Source: an uncultured Clostridia bacterium
Lineage (GTDB): Bacteria; Bacillota; Clostridia; Oscillospirales; CAG-272
Reading direction: 5' to 3'
Length of the DNA: 36,463 nucleotides
Assembly: GCA_946407735.1 (NCBI GenBank)
Contig: CAMJPL010000030.1
Location: forward strand, 1-36,463
How positions within the stretch are numbered: position 1 is the stretch's first letter; the number at the start of each line of letters is the position of its first letter. The notes below the pieces were generated by a model, which had not been told where the DNA came from, did no database searches, and saw only the letters and a list, made by a program, of their open reading frames with translations. This document shows, piece by piece, positions 5,650-14,851 of the stretch. The position numbers and the translations under genes were made by a program.

Positions 5650-6378
5650 TTATTGGTCAATTCCGCTATCGGTGATGGAGAGTTCTTCTGAACTGTTCTT
5701 TTGCTTATTATTTCTCCCACGTTTATATGGTCTGTCCAACATAGAGATCAGCTTATCACGATCCCAAAGCTCGACACCAACGGCAGAGGCAGCCTCTACA
5801 GCGCCTTTAGTAAAATAGTTGTTTGTCATAACAACAGCGCGGGAGCAGCCATAAATCGTTTTCCCAGTATTAACTTCCTGTATAGGTTTATTTCCAAGTC
5901 GACTGTTGTATCTCTTGCATTGAAACGCATATTTGAGTCCATTTTGCTCAGCAAGGATATCAACGCCTTGATCGCCACTGCCTGGTGTGACACTTATTTT
6001 CTCAAAGCCATTTGTAAGAAGGAGACTAGCACACCATCCCTCGAATTCTGACCCGTTCATTTTATCAACATCTTCCAATTTAGAAGAGAATGAAGAACTA
6101 ATGTGAATATTAGGAGAATTTTTCTTCGCCCTTTCATTTTTTGAATAAGGTAAAAACAAAGGAAGAAAAGAAGAAATCATATAAACTGAAAAGATCCAGC
6201 CTAAAATACTATCAAAGGTAGGAGAATCATTTTCTCCAGCATAAGTATGATAAACCGCAGAGATAATGAATAGTACAATTGCAAACCCAATCCATGGGGT
6301 AGAAGAGGCTCTATATTTTTTTGGAATTATCCCGAGAACACAAAATAGTATTACTGCAACAATTAATCCAGTTCCCAT
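5650..6378 (-). CDS. Membrane-anchored Mrr-type restriction endonuclease
   Basis: The 242-aa protein has three hydrophobic helices at about 2-17, 30-43 and 59-77, then a linker, then an Mrr_cat (PD-(D/E)xK) domain at about 105-215. Visible catalytic elements are FEGWCASLLL.NGF (conserved Glu), GSGDQGVDIL (Asp140) and FQCKRY (Gln153-x-Lys155). A basic tail follows. Mrr-type nucleases cut modified or foreign DNA; membrane-tethered versions occur in defence islands. ATG 6378 is chosen over the GTG at 6390 because GGAGG sits 5 nt upstream. It leads the two-gene AT-rich operon with the ApeA-like gene. The N-terminal helices could anchor the nuclease at the site of phage DNA entry; that is inference. 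Confidence 0.8.
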   Translation of the reverse strand: MGTGLIVAVILFCVLGIIPKKYRASSTPWIGFAIVLFIISAVYHTYAGENDSPTFDSILGWIFSVYMISSFLPLFLPYSKNERAKKNSPNIHISSSFSSKLEDVDKMNGSEFEGWCASLLLTNGFEKISVTPGSGDQGVDILAEQNGLKYAFQCKRYNSRLGNKPIQEVNTGKTIYGCSRAVVMTNNYFTKGAVEAASAVGVELWDRDKLISMLDRPYKRGRNNKQKNSSEELSITDSGIDQ

Positions 6379-6490
6379 GACAGCCTCCACAGCACAGTGA
6401 TGATCAAACTTTGGGTGTTTTTCAACTGCACTTTTCTCGACAGCTCCAAAGTATAATATTAAAATATCACACTATTAATAAAAAATCTAT

Positions 6491-6533
6491 TATAAAAAAC
6501 CCTCCCTTTGCGGTCACCCGCAAAGGGAGGGTT
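6491..6533 (-). terminator. Terminator of the ppdK transcript
   Basis: A perfect 16-bp stem (6498-6513 with 6518-6533), TCAC loop, followed on the minus strand by TTTTTTATA. It ends transcription of ppdK and the small ORF after it. Confidence 0.9.
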
Positions 6534-6541
6534 CATTTCGT

Positions 6542-6676
6542 TCAGATATACAGATTCACATTCAGGTCAGCCCACCTCAGCACACGCCTTGAAGTGGCAC
6601 ACTGATACAGGTACCGCTTCGCGTCGTCCTTTGTGACGGTGAAGCTTACGACCTTCCGGAACCGTTTCTCCTTCAC
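6542..6676 (-). CDS. 44-aa ORF coupled to ppdK
   Basis: A GTG start (6676) overlaps the ppdK stop as GTGA, and an AAAGAG site lies just upstream inside ppdK. The 44 residues begin with a basic run (KEKRFRKVVSFTVTKDDAKR) and continue YLYQCATSRRVLRWADLN. The strong terminator follows directly. The KRF.KVVSFTVT.DDA beginning looks like structured protein rather than noise. I do not recognise a family. It could be a small real protein or the leftover N-terminus of a longer gene. Confidence 0.45.
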   Translation of the reverse strand: MKEKRFRKVVSFTVTKDDAKRYLYQCATSRRVLRWADLNVNLYI

Positions 6677-9306
6677 TCTTTGATCGCGGCCTGCGCGGCG
6701 GCGAGGCGGGCGATCGGCACGCGGAACGGGCTGCAGGACACGTAGTCGAGGCCAACCTTGTGGAAGAACTCCACGGAGCTGGGATCGCCGCCGTGCTCGC
6801 CGCAGACGCCGAGGTGCAGCTCGGGACGGGTGGAGCGGCCCAGCTTGCAGGCCATGTCGACCAGCTTGCCGACGCCGATCTGGTCCACGCGGGCGAACGG
6901 ATCGTTCTCGTAGATCTTCTTGTCGTAGTACGCGCCGAGGAACTTGCCGGCGTCGTCACGGCTGAAGCCGAAGGTCATCTGGGTCAGGTCGTTGGTGCCG
7001 AAGGAGAAGAACTCGGCCTCCTTGGCGATCTCGTCCGCGGTCAGAGCGGCGCGCGGGATCTCGATCATGGTGCCGACGAGGTACTTCATGTCGGAGCCGG
7101 CCTCGGCGATGATGGCGTCAGCAGCCTTGACAACGACGTCCTTGACGTACTTGAGCTCCTTGACCTCGCCGACCAGCGGGATCATGATCTCGGGAACCAT
7201 CGTCCACTCGGGGTGACGGGCCTGGACAGCCAGCGCAGCCTTGATGACGGCGTTGGTCTGCATCTCAGCGATCTCGGGATAGGTGACAGCCAGACGGCAA
7301 CCGCGGTGACCCATCATGGGGTTGAACTCATGGAGGGAGGCGATGATGGCCTTGATGTCGGCCACGGTCTTGCCCTGCGCCTCGGCGAGCGCGGCGATGT
7401 CGGCTTCCTCGGTGGGAACGAACTCGTGGAGCGGGGGATCGAGGAAACGGATGGTGACAGGCATGCCTTCCATGGCCTCGTAGATGCCCTCAAAGTCCGC
7501 CTGCTGCATCGGCTCGAGCTTGGCCAGCGCGGCCTTGCGCTCCTCGACGGTGTCGGAGCAGATCATCTGACGGAACACGGGGATACGATCCTCGTTGAAG
7601 AACATGTGCTCGGTACGGGTCAGGCCGATGCCCTGCGCGCCCAGCTCGCGAGCCTTGCGGGCGTCCTCGGGGGTGTCGGCGTTGGTGCGGACCTGCAGAC
7701 GGCGATACTTGTCAGCCCAGGCCATGATGCGGCCGAACTCGCCGGCGATGGAAGCGTCGACCGTGGGGATGACGCCGTCGAAGATGTTGCCGGTGGAGCC
7801 GTCGATGGAGATGAAGTCGCCCTCATGATAGGTCTTGCCGGCGAGCTCGAAGCACTTGTTGGCCTCGTCCATCTTGATCTCGCCGCAGCCGGAGACGCAG
7901 CACTTGCCCATGCCGCGGGCAACGACAGCCGCGTGGCTGGTCATGCCGCCGCGCACGGTCAGGATGCCCTGCGCAGCCTTCATGCCCTCGATGTCCTCGG
8001 GGCTGGTCTCGAGACGAACCAGAACGACCTTCTCGCCGCGCTCGTTCCACTCCTTGGCCTCCTCAGCGGTGAAGACGACCTTGCCGCAGGCAGCGCCGGG
8101 GCTGGCGCCGAGGCCCTTGCCGATCGGGGTGGCGGCCTTCAGAGCAGCGGTGTCGAACTGGGGGTGGAGCAGGGTGTCGAGGTTGCGGGGATCGATCATG
8201 GCGACAGCCTTCTTCTCGTCGATCATGCCTTCGTCGACGAGATCGCAGGCGATCTTCAGAGCGGCCTGCGCGGTGCGCTTGCCGTTGCGGCACTGGAGCA
8301 TGTAGAGCTTGCCGTTCTCGACGGTGAACTCCATGTCCTGCATGTCGCGGTAGTGATCCTCAAGCAGGTTGCAGACCTTGATGAAGTCGGCATAAGCCTG
8401 GGGGAACTTCTCTTCCATCTGAGCGATGGGCATCGGGGTGCGGACGCCGGCGACGACGTCTTCGCCCTGCGCGTTGGTGAGGAACTCACCCATGAGCTTC
8501 TTCTCGCCGGTGGCGGGGTCGCGGGTGAAGGCGACGCCGGTGCCGGAGTTGTCGTTCAGGTTGCCGAAGACCATCGGCATGACATTGACGGCAGTGCCCC
8601 AGCTGTAGGGGATGTCGTTGTCACGGCGATAGACGTTCGCGCGGGGGTTGTCCCAGGAGCGGAACACGGCCTCGATGGCGGCCTTCAGCTGCTCAACGGG
8701 ATCGGAGGGGAAGTCAGAGCCGATCTGCTTCTTGTACTCGGCCTTGAACTGCTCAGCCAGCTCCTTGAGGTCAGCGGCGGTGAGCTCGACGTCGAAGGTG
8801 ACGCCCTTCTTGGCCTTCATCTCGTCGATGAGCTGCTCAAAATACTTCTTGCCGACTTCCATGACGACGTCGGAGAACATCTGGATGAAGCGGCGATAGG
8901 AGTCGTAAACGAAACGCTCGAACTTGGGGTCGGGGTTGCCGGCGATCATGGCGGCGACGACGTCGTCGTTCAGACCGAGGTTCAGGATGGTGTCCATCAT
9001 GCCGGGCATGGAAGCGCGGGCGCCGGAACGGACGGAGACGAGCAGGGGATTGCGCAGATCGCCGAACTTCTTGCCGTTGATCTTCTCCATCTCGGCGACG
9101 TACTGCATGACCTCAGCCATGATCTCGTCGTTGATCTTGCGGCCGTCTTCGTAGTACTGGGTGCAGGCTTCGGTGCTGATGGTGAAGCCCTGGGGAACCG
9201 GCAGACCGATGTTGGTCATCTCGGCGAGGTTGGCGCCCTTGCCGCCGAGGAGCTCGCGCATGTTGGCGTTTCCTTCGGTGAACAGATATACGTATTTCTT
9301 GCTCAT
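6673..9306 (-). CDS. ppdK: Pyruvate, phosphate dikinase
   Basis: The 877-aa enzyme interconverts pyruvate, ATP and phosphate with PEP, AMP and pyrophosphate, and serves glycolysis or gluconeogenesis in anaerobes. The N-terminal ATP-grasp domain starts KYVYLFTEGNANMRELLGGK and includes GARASMPGMMDTILNLG. The swivelling phosphohistidine domain has GGMTSHAAVVARGMGK with His458. The C-terminal TIM barrel has LHLGVCGEHGGDP with Cys835. All are in place and the length is normal. GGAGGT lies upstream of ATG 9306 with a rather long spacing. A 44-aa ORF overlaps its stop. Confidence 0.97.
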   Translation of the reverse strand: MSKKYVYLFTEGNANMRELLGGKGANLAEMTNIGLPVPQGFTISTEACTQYYEDGRKINDEIMAEVMQYVAEMEKINGKKFGDLRNPLLVSVRSGARASMPGMMDTILNLGLNDDVVAAMIAGNPDPKFERFVYDSYRRFIQMFSDVVMEVGKKYFEQLIDEMKAKKGVTFDVELTAADLKELAEQFKAEYKKQIGSDFPSDPVEQLKAAIEAVFRSWDNPRANVYRRDNDIPYSWGTAVNVMPMVFGNLNDNSGTGVAFTRDPATGEKKLMGEFLTNAQGEDVVAGVRTPMPIAQMEEKFPQAYADFIKVCNLLEDHYRDMQDMEFTVENGKLYMLQCRNGKRTAQAALKIACDLVDEGMIDEKKAVAMIDPRNLDTLLHPQFDTAALKAATPIGKGLGASPGAACGKVVFTAEEAKEWNERGEKVVLVRLETSPEDIEGMKAAQGILTVRGGMTSHAAVVARGMGKCCVSGCGEIKMDEANKCFELAGKTYHEGDFISIDGSTGNIFDGVIPTVDASIAGEFGRIMAWADKYRRLQVRTNADTPEDARKARELGAQGIGLTRTEHMFFNEDRIPVFRQMICSDTVEERKAALAKLEPMQQADFEGIYEAMEGMPVTIRFLDPPLHEFVPTEEADIAALAEAQGKTVADIKAIIASLHEFNPMMGHRGCRLAVTYPEIAEMQTNAVIKAALAVQARHPEWTMVPEIMIPLVGEVKELKYVKDVVVKAADAIIAEAGSDMKYLVGTMIEIPRAALTADEIAKEAEFFSFGTNDLTQMTFGFSRDDAGKFLGAYYDKKIYENDPFARVDQIGVGKLVDMACKLGRSTRPELHLGVCGEHGGDPSSVEFFHKVGLDYVSCSPFRVPIARLAAAQAAIKE

Positions 9307-9363
9307 ATGGGTAAAAATACCTCCAAAGTATTGAATACAAACATAGTGTTTTATGCTCGTGAT

Positions 9364-9392
9364 ATTATATCATGAAACCGATGTAGTTATAA
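9364..9392 (-). promoter_or_regulatory. Probable ppdK promoter
   Basis: On the minus strand TTATAA (9392-9387), 17 bp, TATAAT (9369-9364), about 58 bp upstream of the ppdK start. The -10 is perfect and the -35 is weak. Confidence 0.5.
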
Positions 9393-9469
9393 ACTAAAAA
9401 ATGTTAATATTTGCAAAAATATTTTAGAATAGCCGCAGAGCCTTATCCGGCGGCATGCGGGCCGGGGCT

Positions 9470-10459
9470 TCATCCGCCGAAGACCTCGGCCGCCGCTTCG
9501 GCTATGACGTCCTGATTCACCTTCACGTCGCCGTATCTCGCCTCAAGCCTCGAGGCGTAGAGCTTTTCGGAGCAGAGCTCGACGATGTCGGAAAGCTGAC
9601 CGGTCTCGTCCGTCATGTAAGCGTTATCGACAAGCGGCAGACGCTTCACGACATAGACAGCCGACTGCTGCTTTATGACGCCGGTCTCGCCGACGCCGAG
9701 CTCAAAAGCCTTGCTGACTATCTCGAAGCCGAGATCGGATCTCGAAAGATACACGCCGTCCGGATACGCCGAAAGGTCGTCGTCGTTGTACTCGGCGGAC
9801 AGGGCGGAATAGTCGGCTCCGGCCTCGAGCGACACCTTCAGCGTCTCGGCGAGCTGATCTTCGGCGGCGGTGTCGCCGCTCTCGGGGTAATGCAGCGCGA
9901 TATACTGGATGCGTATGTAGTTTTCCTGATAGAAGGCGTCGAGCTCGGCGTCGGAGGGAAGATAGATCCCTTCGTCGCCGTACCAGTACTCGTAAAGAGC
10001 GGCCTCCTTCTCCTGCTTTTCGTATATGTCCCTCAGGATGGACTTGTTTATGCCGTAGCCGGAAAGCTCACGGTTCAGCTCGGCGTCCCCGCCGTACGAC
10101 TCGGACATGTCCTCGATGTCCTGATCGATGCCCTCATAGACGTCGTCCGTCAGCTTGAGACCGATCCTCTCGCATTCGGCGAGCGCGGCGGCTATGCTTT
10201 TGACGGACAGCTCGACGTCGGCGAGAAGATAATCCCTCATGCTGACGCCCTCCGAGACCTCGCTGTTCCAGAACTCGGGCGTGTCGCTCGCGCCCGAAAG
10301 GCTCGACAGATAGTATTCGGCGGATGTTTTCAGCCAGTACTGGTACTCTCTCGCGCTGATCTCGGCTCCTCCGCAGCTTACGGCGGCGGAGGACGAGCCG
10401 CACGCCACAAATATGGCAGAGAGGACAAGCGCTGTCAGAGCGGCTATGATTCTTTTCAT
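9470..10459 (-). CDS. SurA/PrsA-like peptidyl-prolyl isomerase lipoprotein
   Basis: The 329-aa protein has a lipoprotein signal (MKRIIAALTALVLSAIFVAC) with the lipidated Cys at residue 20. A SurA N-type helical region follows, then a parvulin-like part (YIRIQYIALHYPES; AEYNDDDLSAYPDG; SKAFELGVGETGVIKQQ; VYVVKRLPL). Parvulin foldases assist folding of secreted proteins on the outer face of the membrane. Its ATG overlaps the mfd stop (ATGA), so it is co-translated with mfd. Catalytic residues of parvulin are not obvious by eye, so it may act mainly as a chaperone. Confidence 0.75.
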   Translation of the reverse strand: MKRIIAALTALVLSAIFVACGSSSAAVSCGGAEISAREYQYWLKTSAEYYLSSLSGASDTPEFWNSEVSEGVSMRDYLLADVELSVKSIAAALAECERIGLKLTDDVYEGIDQDIEDMSESYGGDAELNRELSGYGINKSILRDIYEKQEKEAALYEYWYGDEGIYLPSDAELDAFYQENYIRIQYIALHYPESGDTAAEDQLAETLKVSLEAGADYSALSAEYNDDDLSAYPDGVYLSRSDLGFEIVSKAFELGVGETGVIKQQSAVYVVKRLPLVDNAYMTDETGQLSDIVELCSEKLYASRLEARYGDVKVNQDVIAEAAAEVFGG

Positions 10460-13400
10460 TTCACGTCCGTCCTTTCCTTCGCGGCTTTAAGGTATTTCTT
10501 GAGTATCCTCGATGTCACTTCCAGGACGTCGTCGTCGTTTCTTATGCGGTACTGGGCGTAGGGCTTTGAGCTGACGTTCATCAGCAGCCTGCCGCGGTGA
10601 GCCGGATCGGAGGCGATGGCAGTCCAGAGCCTTATATCGCATTTATACGGGATGAATGTGACGTTCTGGCCCTCCCAGACGATCTTTTCCATGCCGGCGG
10701 CGACGCCGAGACCGTGGATAAGGCTGATCTGAAGGAGGTTCGATGTCTCCTTCGGCAGATCGCCCCATCTGTCTAGCAGCTCGTCGGTTATGTCGGAGAG
10801 ATCCTCCTCGTTCTCGATGCCGCTTATCTTCTTGTATGCGTCGATGCGCTGGTTCGCGTTTGATATGTAGTCCGGCGGCAGGAAGGCGCTGACCTTGATG
10901 GATACGAGACATTCCTTCTTTTCCTCCGGTGCCGAGCCCTTTTCCTCGAGTATCGCCTCGCTGAGGATCTTCATGTAAAGGTCGTACCCGACGCTCGAGA
11001 TGTGACCGTGCTGCTCGGAGCCGAGAAGATTTCCGGCTCCGCGTATCTCGAGATCGCGCATCGCTATCTTGAAGCCGGATCCGAACTCGGTGTAGTCGCG
11101 TATCGCCGACAGGCGCTTTGACGCTATCTCGGTCAGCACCTTCCCGTGGGGATAGGTGAGATAGGCGTAGGCGCGTCTCGACGAGCGGCCGACGCGGCCG
11201 CGGATCTGATGCAGCTGCGCAAGGCCCATATCGTCGGCGTGCTCGATTATGAGCGTGTTGGCGTTCGGCACGTCGACGCCGGTCTCGATGATCGTGGTAG
11301 AGACGAGGACGTCTATCGTGCCCTCGAGCAGCTGCTGCCAGATGTCGGAAAGCTCCTCCTTGTCCATCTGCCCGTGCGCCACGACTATGCGGCAGTCGGG
11401 CGCTATCCGTTTGACCCGGGCGGCGCAGTCGTAGATCGTCTCGACGCGGTTGTAGAGATAGAACACCTGACCGCCGCGCCTCAGCTCCTTTTTGATCGCC
11501 TCGCCGATTATCGCGTCGTCATATTCGAGGACGTAGGTCTGCACCGGGAGTCTGTCGCCGGGAGCCTCCTCGAGCACCGACATGTCGCGGATTCCGCTCA
11601 TCGCCATGTTAAGAGTTCTCGGTATCGGCGTGGCGGTAAGCGTCAGTACGTCGACGTTCCTTGAGAGCTGCTTTAGCTTTTCCTTCTGAGCGACGCCGAA
11701 TCTCTGCTCCTCGTCGACGATGACGAGCCCGAGATCCTTGAACTGGATATCCTTTGAAAGCAGGCGGTGCGTCCCGACGAGGATGTCGATCTCGCCGCGT
11801 CTCAGCCGCCTCAGTATCTCGGCCTGCTGCTTCGGCTGGCGGAACCTCGACAGCATGTCGACGGTGACGGGATATCCGCGCATCCTTGTCTGGAGCGTCT
11901 GATAATGCTGCATCGCGAGTATGGTCGTCGGCACGAGGATGACGCACTGCTTTCCGCAGTCGGCGCATTTGAAGGCGGCCCTGAGCGCGACTTCGGTCTT
12001 GCCGAAGCCGACGTCTCCGCAGAGAAGGCGGTCCATCGGGTTCGGGCGCTGCATGTCGCGCTTGATCTCCGTCACGGCCTCGAGCTGTCCGTCGGTCTCC
12101 TCATATTCGAAGGAATCCTCGAACTGCCGCTGCATGTCGTCATCCTCGCCGAAGGCGTAGCCGGGTGTCCGCATCCGCTCGGCGTAAAGCTGGATGAGGT
12201 GCTTTGCCATGTCCTTCGCGGCGCCCTTCGCCTTGGATTTCGCCTTTATCCAGTCGCTGCCGCCCATCTTCGACAGCTTGACCGCCGTGTCGTCGCCGTG
12301 GGCGCCGATGTATTTCGACACGAGATCGAGCTGATCGCAGGGAAGATACAGAGTGTCGGTTCCGGCGTACTGTATCTTCATGAAGTCGCGGGTGACGCCG
12401 TCGACGGTGAGGGTGTGGAGCCCTATGTACCTGCCGATCCCGTGCGCCTGGTGCACTATCAGGTCGCCCGGGGAGAGGTCGGCGTAGGACATGATCTTTT
12501 CCCTCGCCGATTTTTTGGCGCTTCGCGTCTTCTTCCTCGACGCCGGGATCCGGCTGAGGCTGTTCGGCTGGGCGAGGGTGCTGAGCGCGGCGAATTTCGC
12601 CTCGGTGAGCTCGTATCCCGCTATGTCGCAGTTCCATATGATGGTCGGAGTGCCTTTCACCATCTCGCCGGCAGTCACCGACGCCGGTATGCCGTTGTCC
12701 TGAAGCCAGGCTTTTTCTGCCTGAGCGGCGGTCTCGCTCTCCGTCATGATGACGACGTCGTAGCCGACCCTGCCGTAGCTCAGCAGGTCCTCGAGCATGA
12801 GCTCCCTGTTCTGGGCGTATGACGGCGTCTGCTTTGTGCGGAAGGTGAAGATCCCCGACAGCTTTCTCCCCGACTGTCCGGTCGTAAACAGGTCCACCGT
12901 CATGGCGAGCCCGGCGTCGATCCTGTCGGAGAGATACTGAGCCGGACGGCTGTACTCGGCGTATTCGGCGGAGACTGCGTATTCGCCGAGCAGCGTCTCG
13001 ACCGTCTGCCGCTCATGCCACTCGAAGGCCTTGGCGCGCTCCATGCAGGCGTTGTACTCCTGAACGCCGATGAGAATATTGTCTTTGAAATAGTCGAGAA
13101 GACAGTATTTTTCGCCGTATATCAGCGAGATGTATTTGTCGGAAAAGCCTATCTCGCCGCTGTCGAGCGCCGATATCTCTGAGGAAAGCGATTCGAGCGC
13201 CGAGTTTTTCACCGCCGCCGATTCGACGCATCCAGCCCCGGAGCCGATCTTCAACGCCCCGACCTTTTTTCTCAGCGCGGATATGGCGTCTCTGAGATCC
13301 CCTTTTCTGCCGTCCGGGACCGACGTCTCTCTCGCCGGAGTGATGTAGACCGAGGATATCCTGTTTACCGTCCTCTGGGTGAGCATGTCGAATTCGGACA

Positions 13401-14052
13401 TCTGCTCTATCTCGTCGCCGAAGAAGTCTATCCTCACCGGATTCGAGGCGCTCGGCGGCCAGATGTCGACGATCCCTCCGCGCACCGAGAACTCTCCGGC
13501 GCCGTCGACCATATCGACGCGGACGTATCCCGCCGAGACGAGCAGGGAGGAAAGGCGCTCGGTCGACCATTCGGCGCTGCCGTCGTCTATCGTCACCGTC
13601 GAGCTCTGCAAGGCCGACGGCGGCATCGTGTACTGAAGGGCGGCGTCAGGAGTGGTTATCACGATGTCGAAATCGCCGCCGATGACGGCATCGAGGACGG
13701 CGATGCGCTGATGCTCGTACTCATGAGACGAGACTATATTGTGGAAGACGAAGTCGCGCATCGGGTAGATGAGCGCCTTCATCCCGCAGTCCGAAAAGAC
13801 GTTCTGCAGCCTGACGGCGTCCTTTTCCTCCGGAACTATAAGAAGGAATCCCTGCCCGTAGGCGCTTCTCAGATCGGAGGCGAGCGCGGCGTAAAGAGCC
13901 GATCTCGCGCCCTCGCAGAGCCCCGTGACGGTCATCGGCAGCGGACGCTTCTTTTTCGCCTCGGAGGATATGTTTGACAGCAGCTCTTTGTACTCGGTGA
14001 GCTCCTTTATCGGAGACACGACGCAGGGCAGAGAGCCTGATTTGTTTGACAT
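10456..14052 (-). CDS. mfd: Transcription-repair coupling factor
   Basis: The 1198-aa protein is a full-length Mfd. It removes RNA polymerase stalled at DNA lesions and recruits UvrA. The N-terminal UvrB-like part is at about 30-400; the RNA-polymerase-interacting Tudor-like domain is at about 530-590 (LSPGDLIVHQAHGIGRYIGL). The translocase has Walker A (LLCGDVGFGKTEVALRA), the DEEQ box (IVDEEQRFGV), TATPIPRTLNMAMSGIRDMS and the helicase C motif (HQIRGRVGRS). The TRCF C-terminal domain ends the protein. It lies 69 bp after pth, and the lipoprotein gene overlaps its stop. The start has only a weak GAGAAAA site. Confidence 0.97.
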   Translation of the reverse strand: MSNKSGSLPCVVSPIKELTEYKELLSNISSEAKKKRPLPMTVTGLCEGARSALYAALASDLRSAYGQGFLLIVPEEKDAVRLQNVFSDCGMKALIYPMRDFVFHNIVSSHEYEHQRIAVLDAVIGGDFDIVITTPDAALQYTMPPSALQSSTVTIDDGSAEWSTERLSSLLVSAGYVRVDMVDGAGEFSVRGGIVDIWPPSASNPVRIDFFGDEIEQMSEFDMLTQRTVNRISSVYITPARETSVPDGRKGDLRDAISALRKKVGALKIGSGAGCVESAAVKNSALESLSSEISALDSGEIGFSDKYISLIYGEKYCLLDYFKDNILIGVQEYNACMERAKAFEWHERQTVETLLGEYAVSAEYAEYSRPAQYLSDRIDAGLAMTVDLFTTGQSGRKLSGIFTFRTKQTPSYAQNRELMLEDLLSYGRVGYDVVIMTESETAAQAEKAWLQDNGIPASVTAGEMVKGTPTIIWNCDIAGYELTEAKFAALSTLAQPNSLSRIPASRKKTRSAKKSAREKIMSYADLSPGDLIVHQAHGIGRYIGLHTLTVDGVTRDFMKIQYAGTDTLYLPCDQLDLVSKYIGAHGDDTAVKLSKMGGSDWIKAKSKAKGAAKDMAKHLIQLYAERMRTPGYAFGEDDDMQRQFEDSFEYEETDGQLEAVTEIKRDMQRPNPMDRLLCGDVGFGKTEVALRAAFKCADCGKQCVILVPTTILAMQHYQTLQTRMRGYPVTVDMLSRFRQPKQQAEILRRLRRGEIDILVGTHRLLSKDIQFKDLGLVIVDEEQRFGVAQKEKLKQLSRNVDVLTLTATPIPRTLNMAMSGIRDMSVLEEAPGDRLPVQTYVLEYDDAIIGEAIKKELRRGGQVFYLYNRVETIYDCAARVKRIAPDCRIVVAHGQMDKEELSDIWQQLLEGTIDVLVSTTIIETGVDVPNANTLIIEHADDMGLAQLHQIRGRVGRSSRRAYAYLTYPHGKVLTEIASKRLSAIRDYTEFGSGFKIAMRDLEIRGAGNLLGSEQHGHISSVGYDLYMKILSEAILEEKGSAPEEKKECLVSIKVSAFLPPDYISNANQRIDAYKKISGIENEEDLSDITDELLDRWGDLPKETSNLLQISLIHGLGVAAGMEKIVWEGQNVTFIPYKCDIRLWTAIASDPAHRGRLLMNVSSKPYAQYRIRNDDDVLEVTSRILKKYLKAAKERTDVK

Positions 14053-14121
14053 TAATTGTTTTCTCGATTGTCTCTGTGATATTCTGATGTGACCTTATGA
14101 CGGCAGGTGTTTTTCACGGTC

Positions 14122-14766
14122 TCATCTGCCGTTGAATACACCCATCGCGCCGTCGATATCGCCGGATATGATGGTTTCTGCGGCGGCGGGGACGTCGGCT
14201 ATCCTGTCTTGGAAGGCGGTTCTGTCGGCCTCCGGGACGGAGCCGAGCACCCATGAGATGAGCTGGTCGTGCGAGTAGCCGGGCGGCGGCGAGCCGACTC
14301 CGAGCTTTATTCTCGGGAAGGCGTCGGACGAGAGCTGGTATATAATGTTCTCGATGCCGTTGTGGCCTCCCGGCGATCCCTTTCTCCTGATCCTCATCTT
14401 TCCGGGCGGCAGCGATATGTCGTCGGATATCACGAGGATGCGCTCGGGCGGGATCTTGTAAAAATCGGCCGCCTCTCTCACCGATTCGCCGGAGGCGTTC
14501 ATGTATGTCTGAGGCTTCATTACGAGCACCCTCTTGCCCGATATCTGCGCCTCTCCGGTAAGAGCCCTGAATTTCAGTTTCGTGACGGTGAATCCCGCCT
14601 TCTCGGACATGTAGTCAATTGCCATGAATCCGGCGTTGTGACGTGTTTTCGCGTATTCGGCGCCGGGGTTGCCGAGACCGACGAGAAGCCATTCGATCGG
14701 GGAAACGGACTGAGCCGGAGAAGCGTCAGACGCGATCCTCCGGAAAAGGTCGAATATATTATCCAT
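14122..14766 (-). CDS. pth: Peptidyl-tRNA hydrolase
   Basis: The 214-aa enzyme frees tRNA from peptidyl-tRNA dropped by ribosomes. Motifs present: LLVGLGNPGAEYAKTRHNAG with catalytic His43, MKPQTYMNASG with Asn90, SDDISLPPGKMRIRRKGSPG with Asp115, and GGHNGI. It carries about 25 extra residues before the usual start (MDNIFDLFRRIASDASP). The next in-frame start would cut the conserved core, so the long form is kept. Pth followed by mfd is the common Firmicutes order. Confidence 0.96.
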   Translation of the reverse strand: MDNIFDLFRRIASDASPAQSVSPIEWLLVGLGNPGAEYAKTRHNAGFMAIDYMSEKAGFTVTKLKFRALTGEAQISGKRVLVMKPQTYMNASGESVREAADFYKIPPERILVISDDISLPPGKMRIRRKGSPGGHNGIENIIYQLSSDAFPRIKLGVGSPPPGYSHDQLISWVLGSVPEADRTAFQDRIADVPAAAETIISGDIDGAMGVFNGR

Positions 14767-14822
14767 TTTTCAGGTTGTATATGGTGTGTTTGTACCGCGC
14801 GGCGCAGGGCCGCTGAAACATA

Positions 14823-14851
14823 ATTATACCTCATTCGTTAAAAGTATTCAA
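14823..14851 (-). promoter_or_regulatory. Promoter of pth-mfd-lipoprotein operon
   Basis: On the minus strand TTGAAT (14851-14846), 17 bp, TATAAT (14828-14823), about 57 bp before pth. The interval 14767-15111 between the divergent pth and rimP genes holds this promoter, the rimP promoter and the rimP leader hairpin. I see no gene in it. Confidence 0.7.

Noticed and set aside
6760-9375. 871-codon open frame on the plus strand opposite ppdK
   Set aside because: It mirrors ppdK codon by codon, is extremely rich in Gly/Val/Leu/Asp/Glu with no domain pattern, and follows from the GC-biased codon use of the real gene.
9455-10561. 368-codon plus-strand frame opposite the lipoprotein gene
   Set aside because: Antisense shadow of a gene with a clear lipobox and an ATGA overlap with mfd.
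14053-14121. Terminator between pth and mfd
   Set aside because: Only a 6-bp stem with a long loop and no T tract; the genes are probably co-transcribed.
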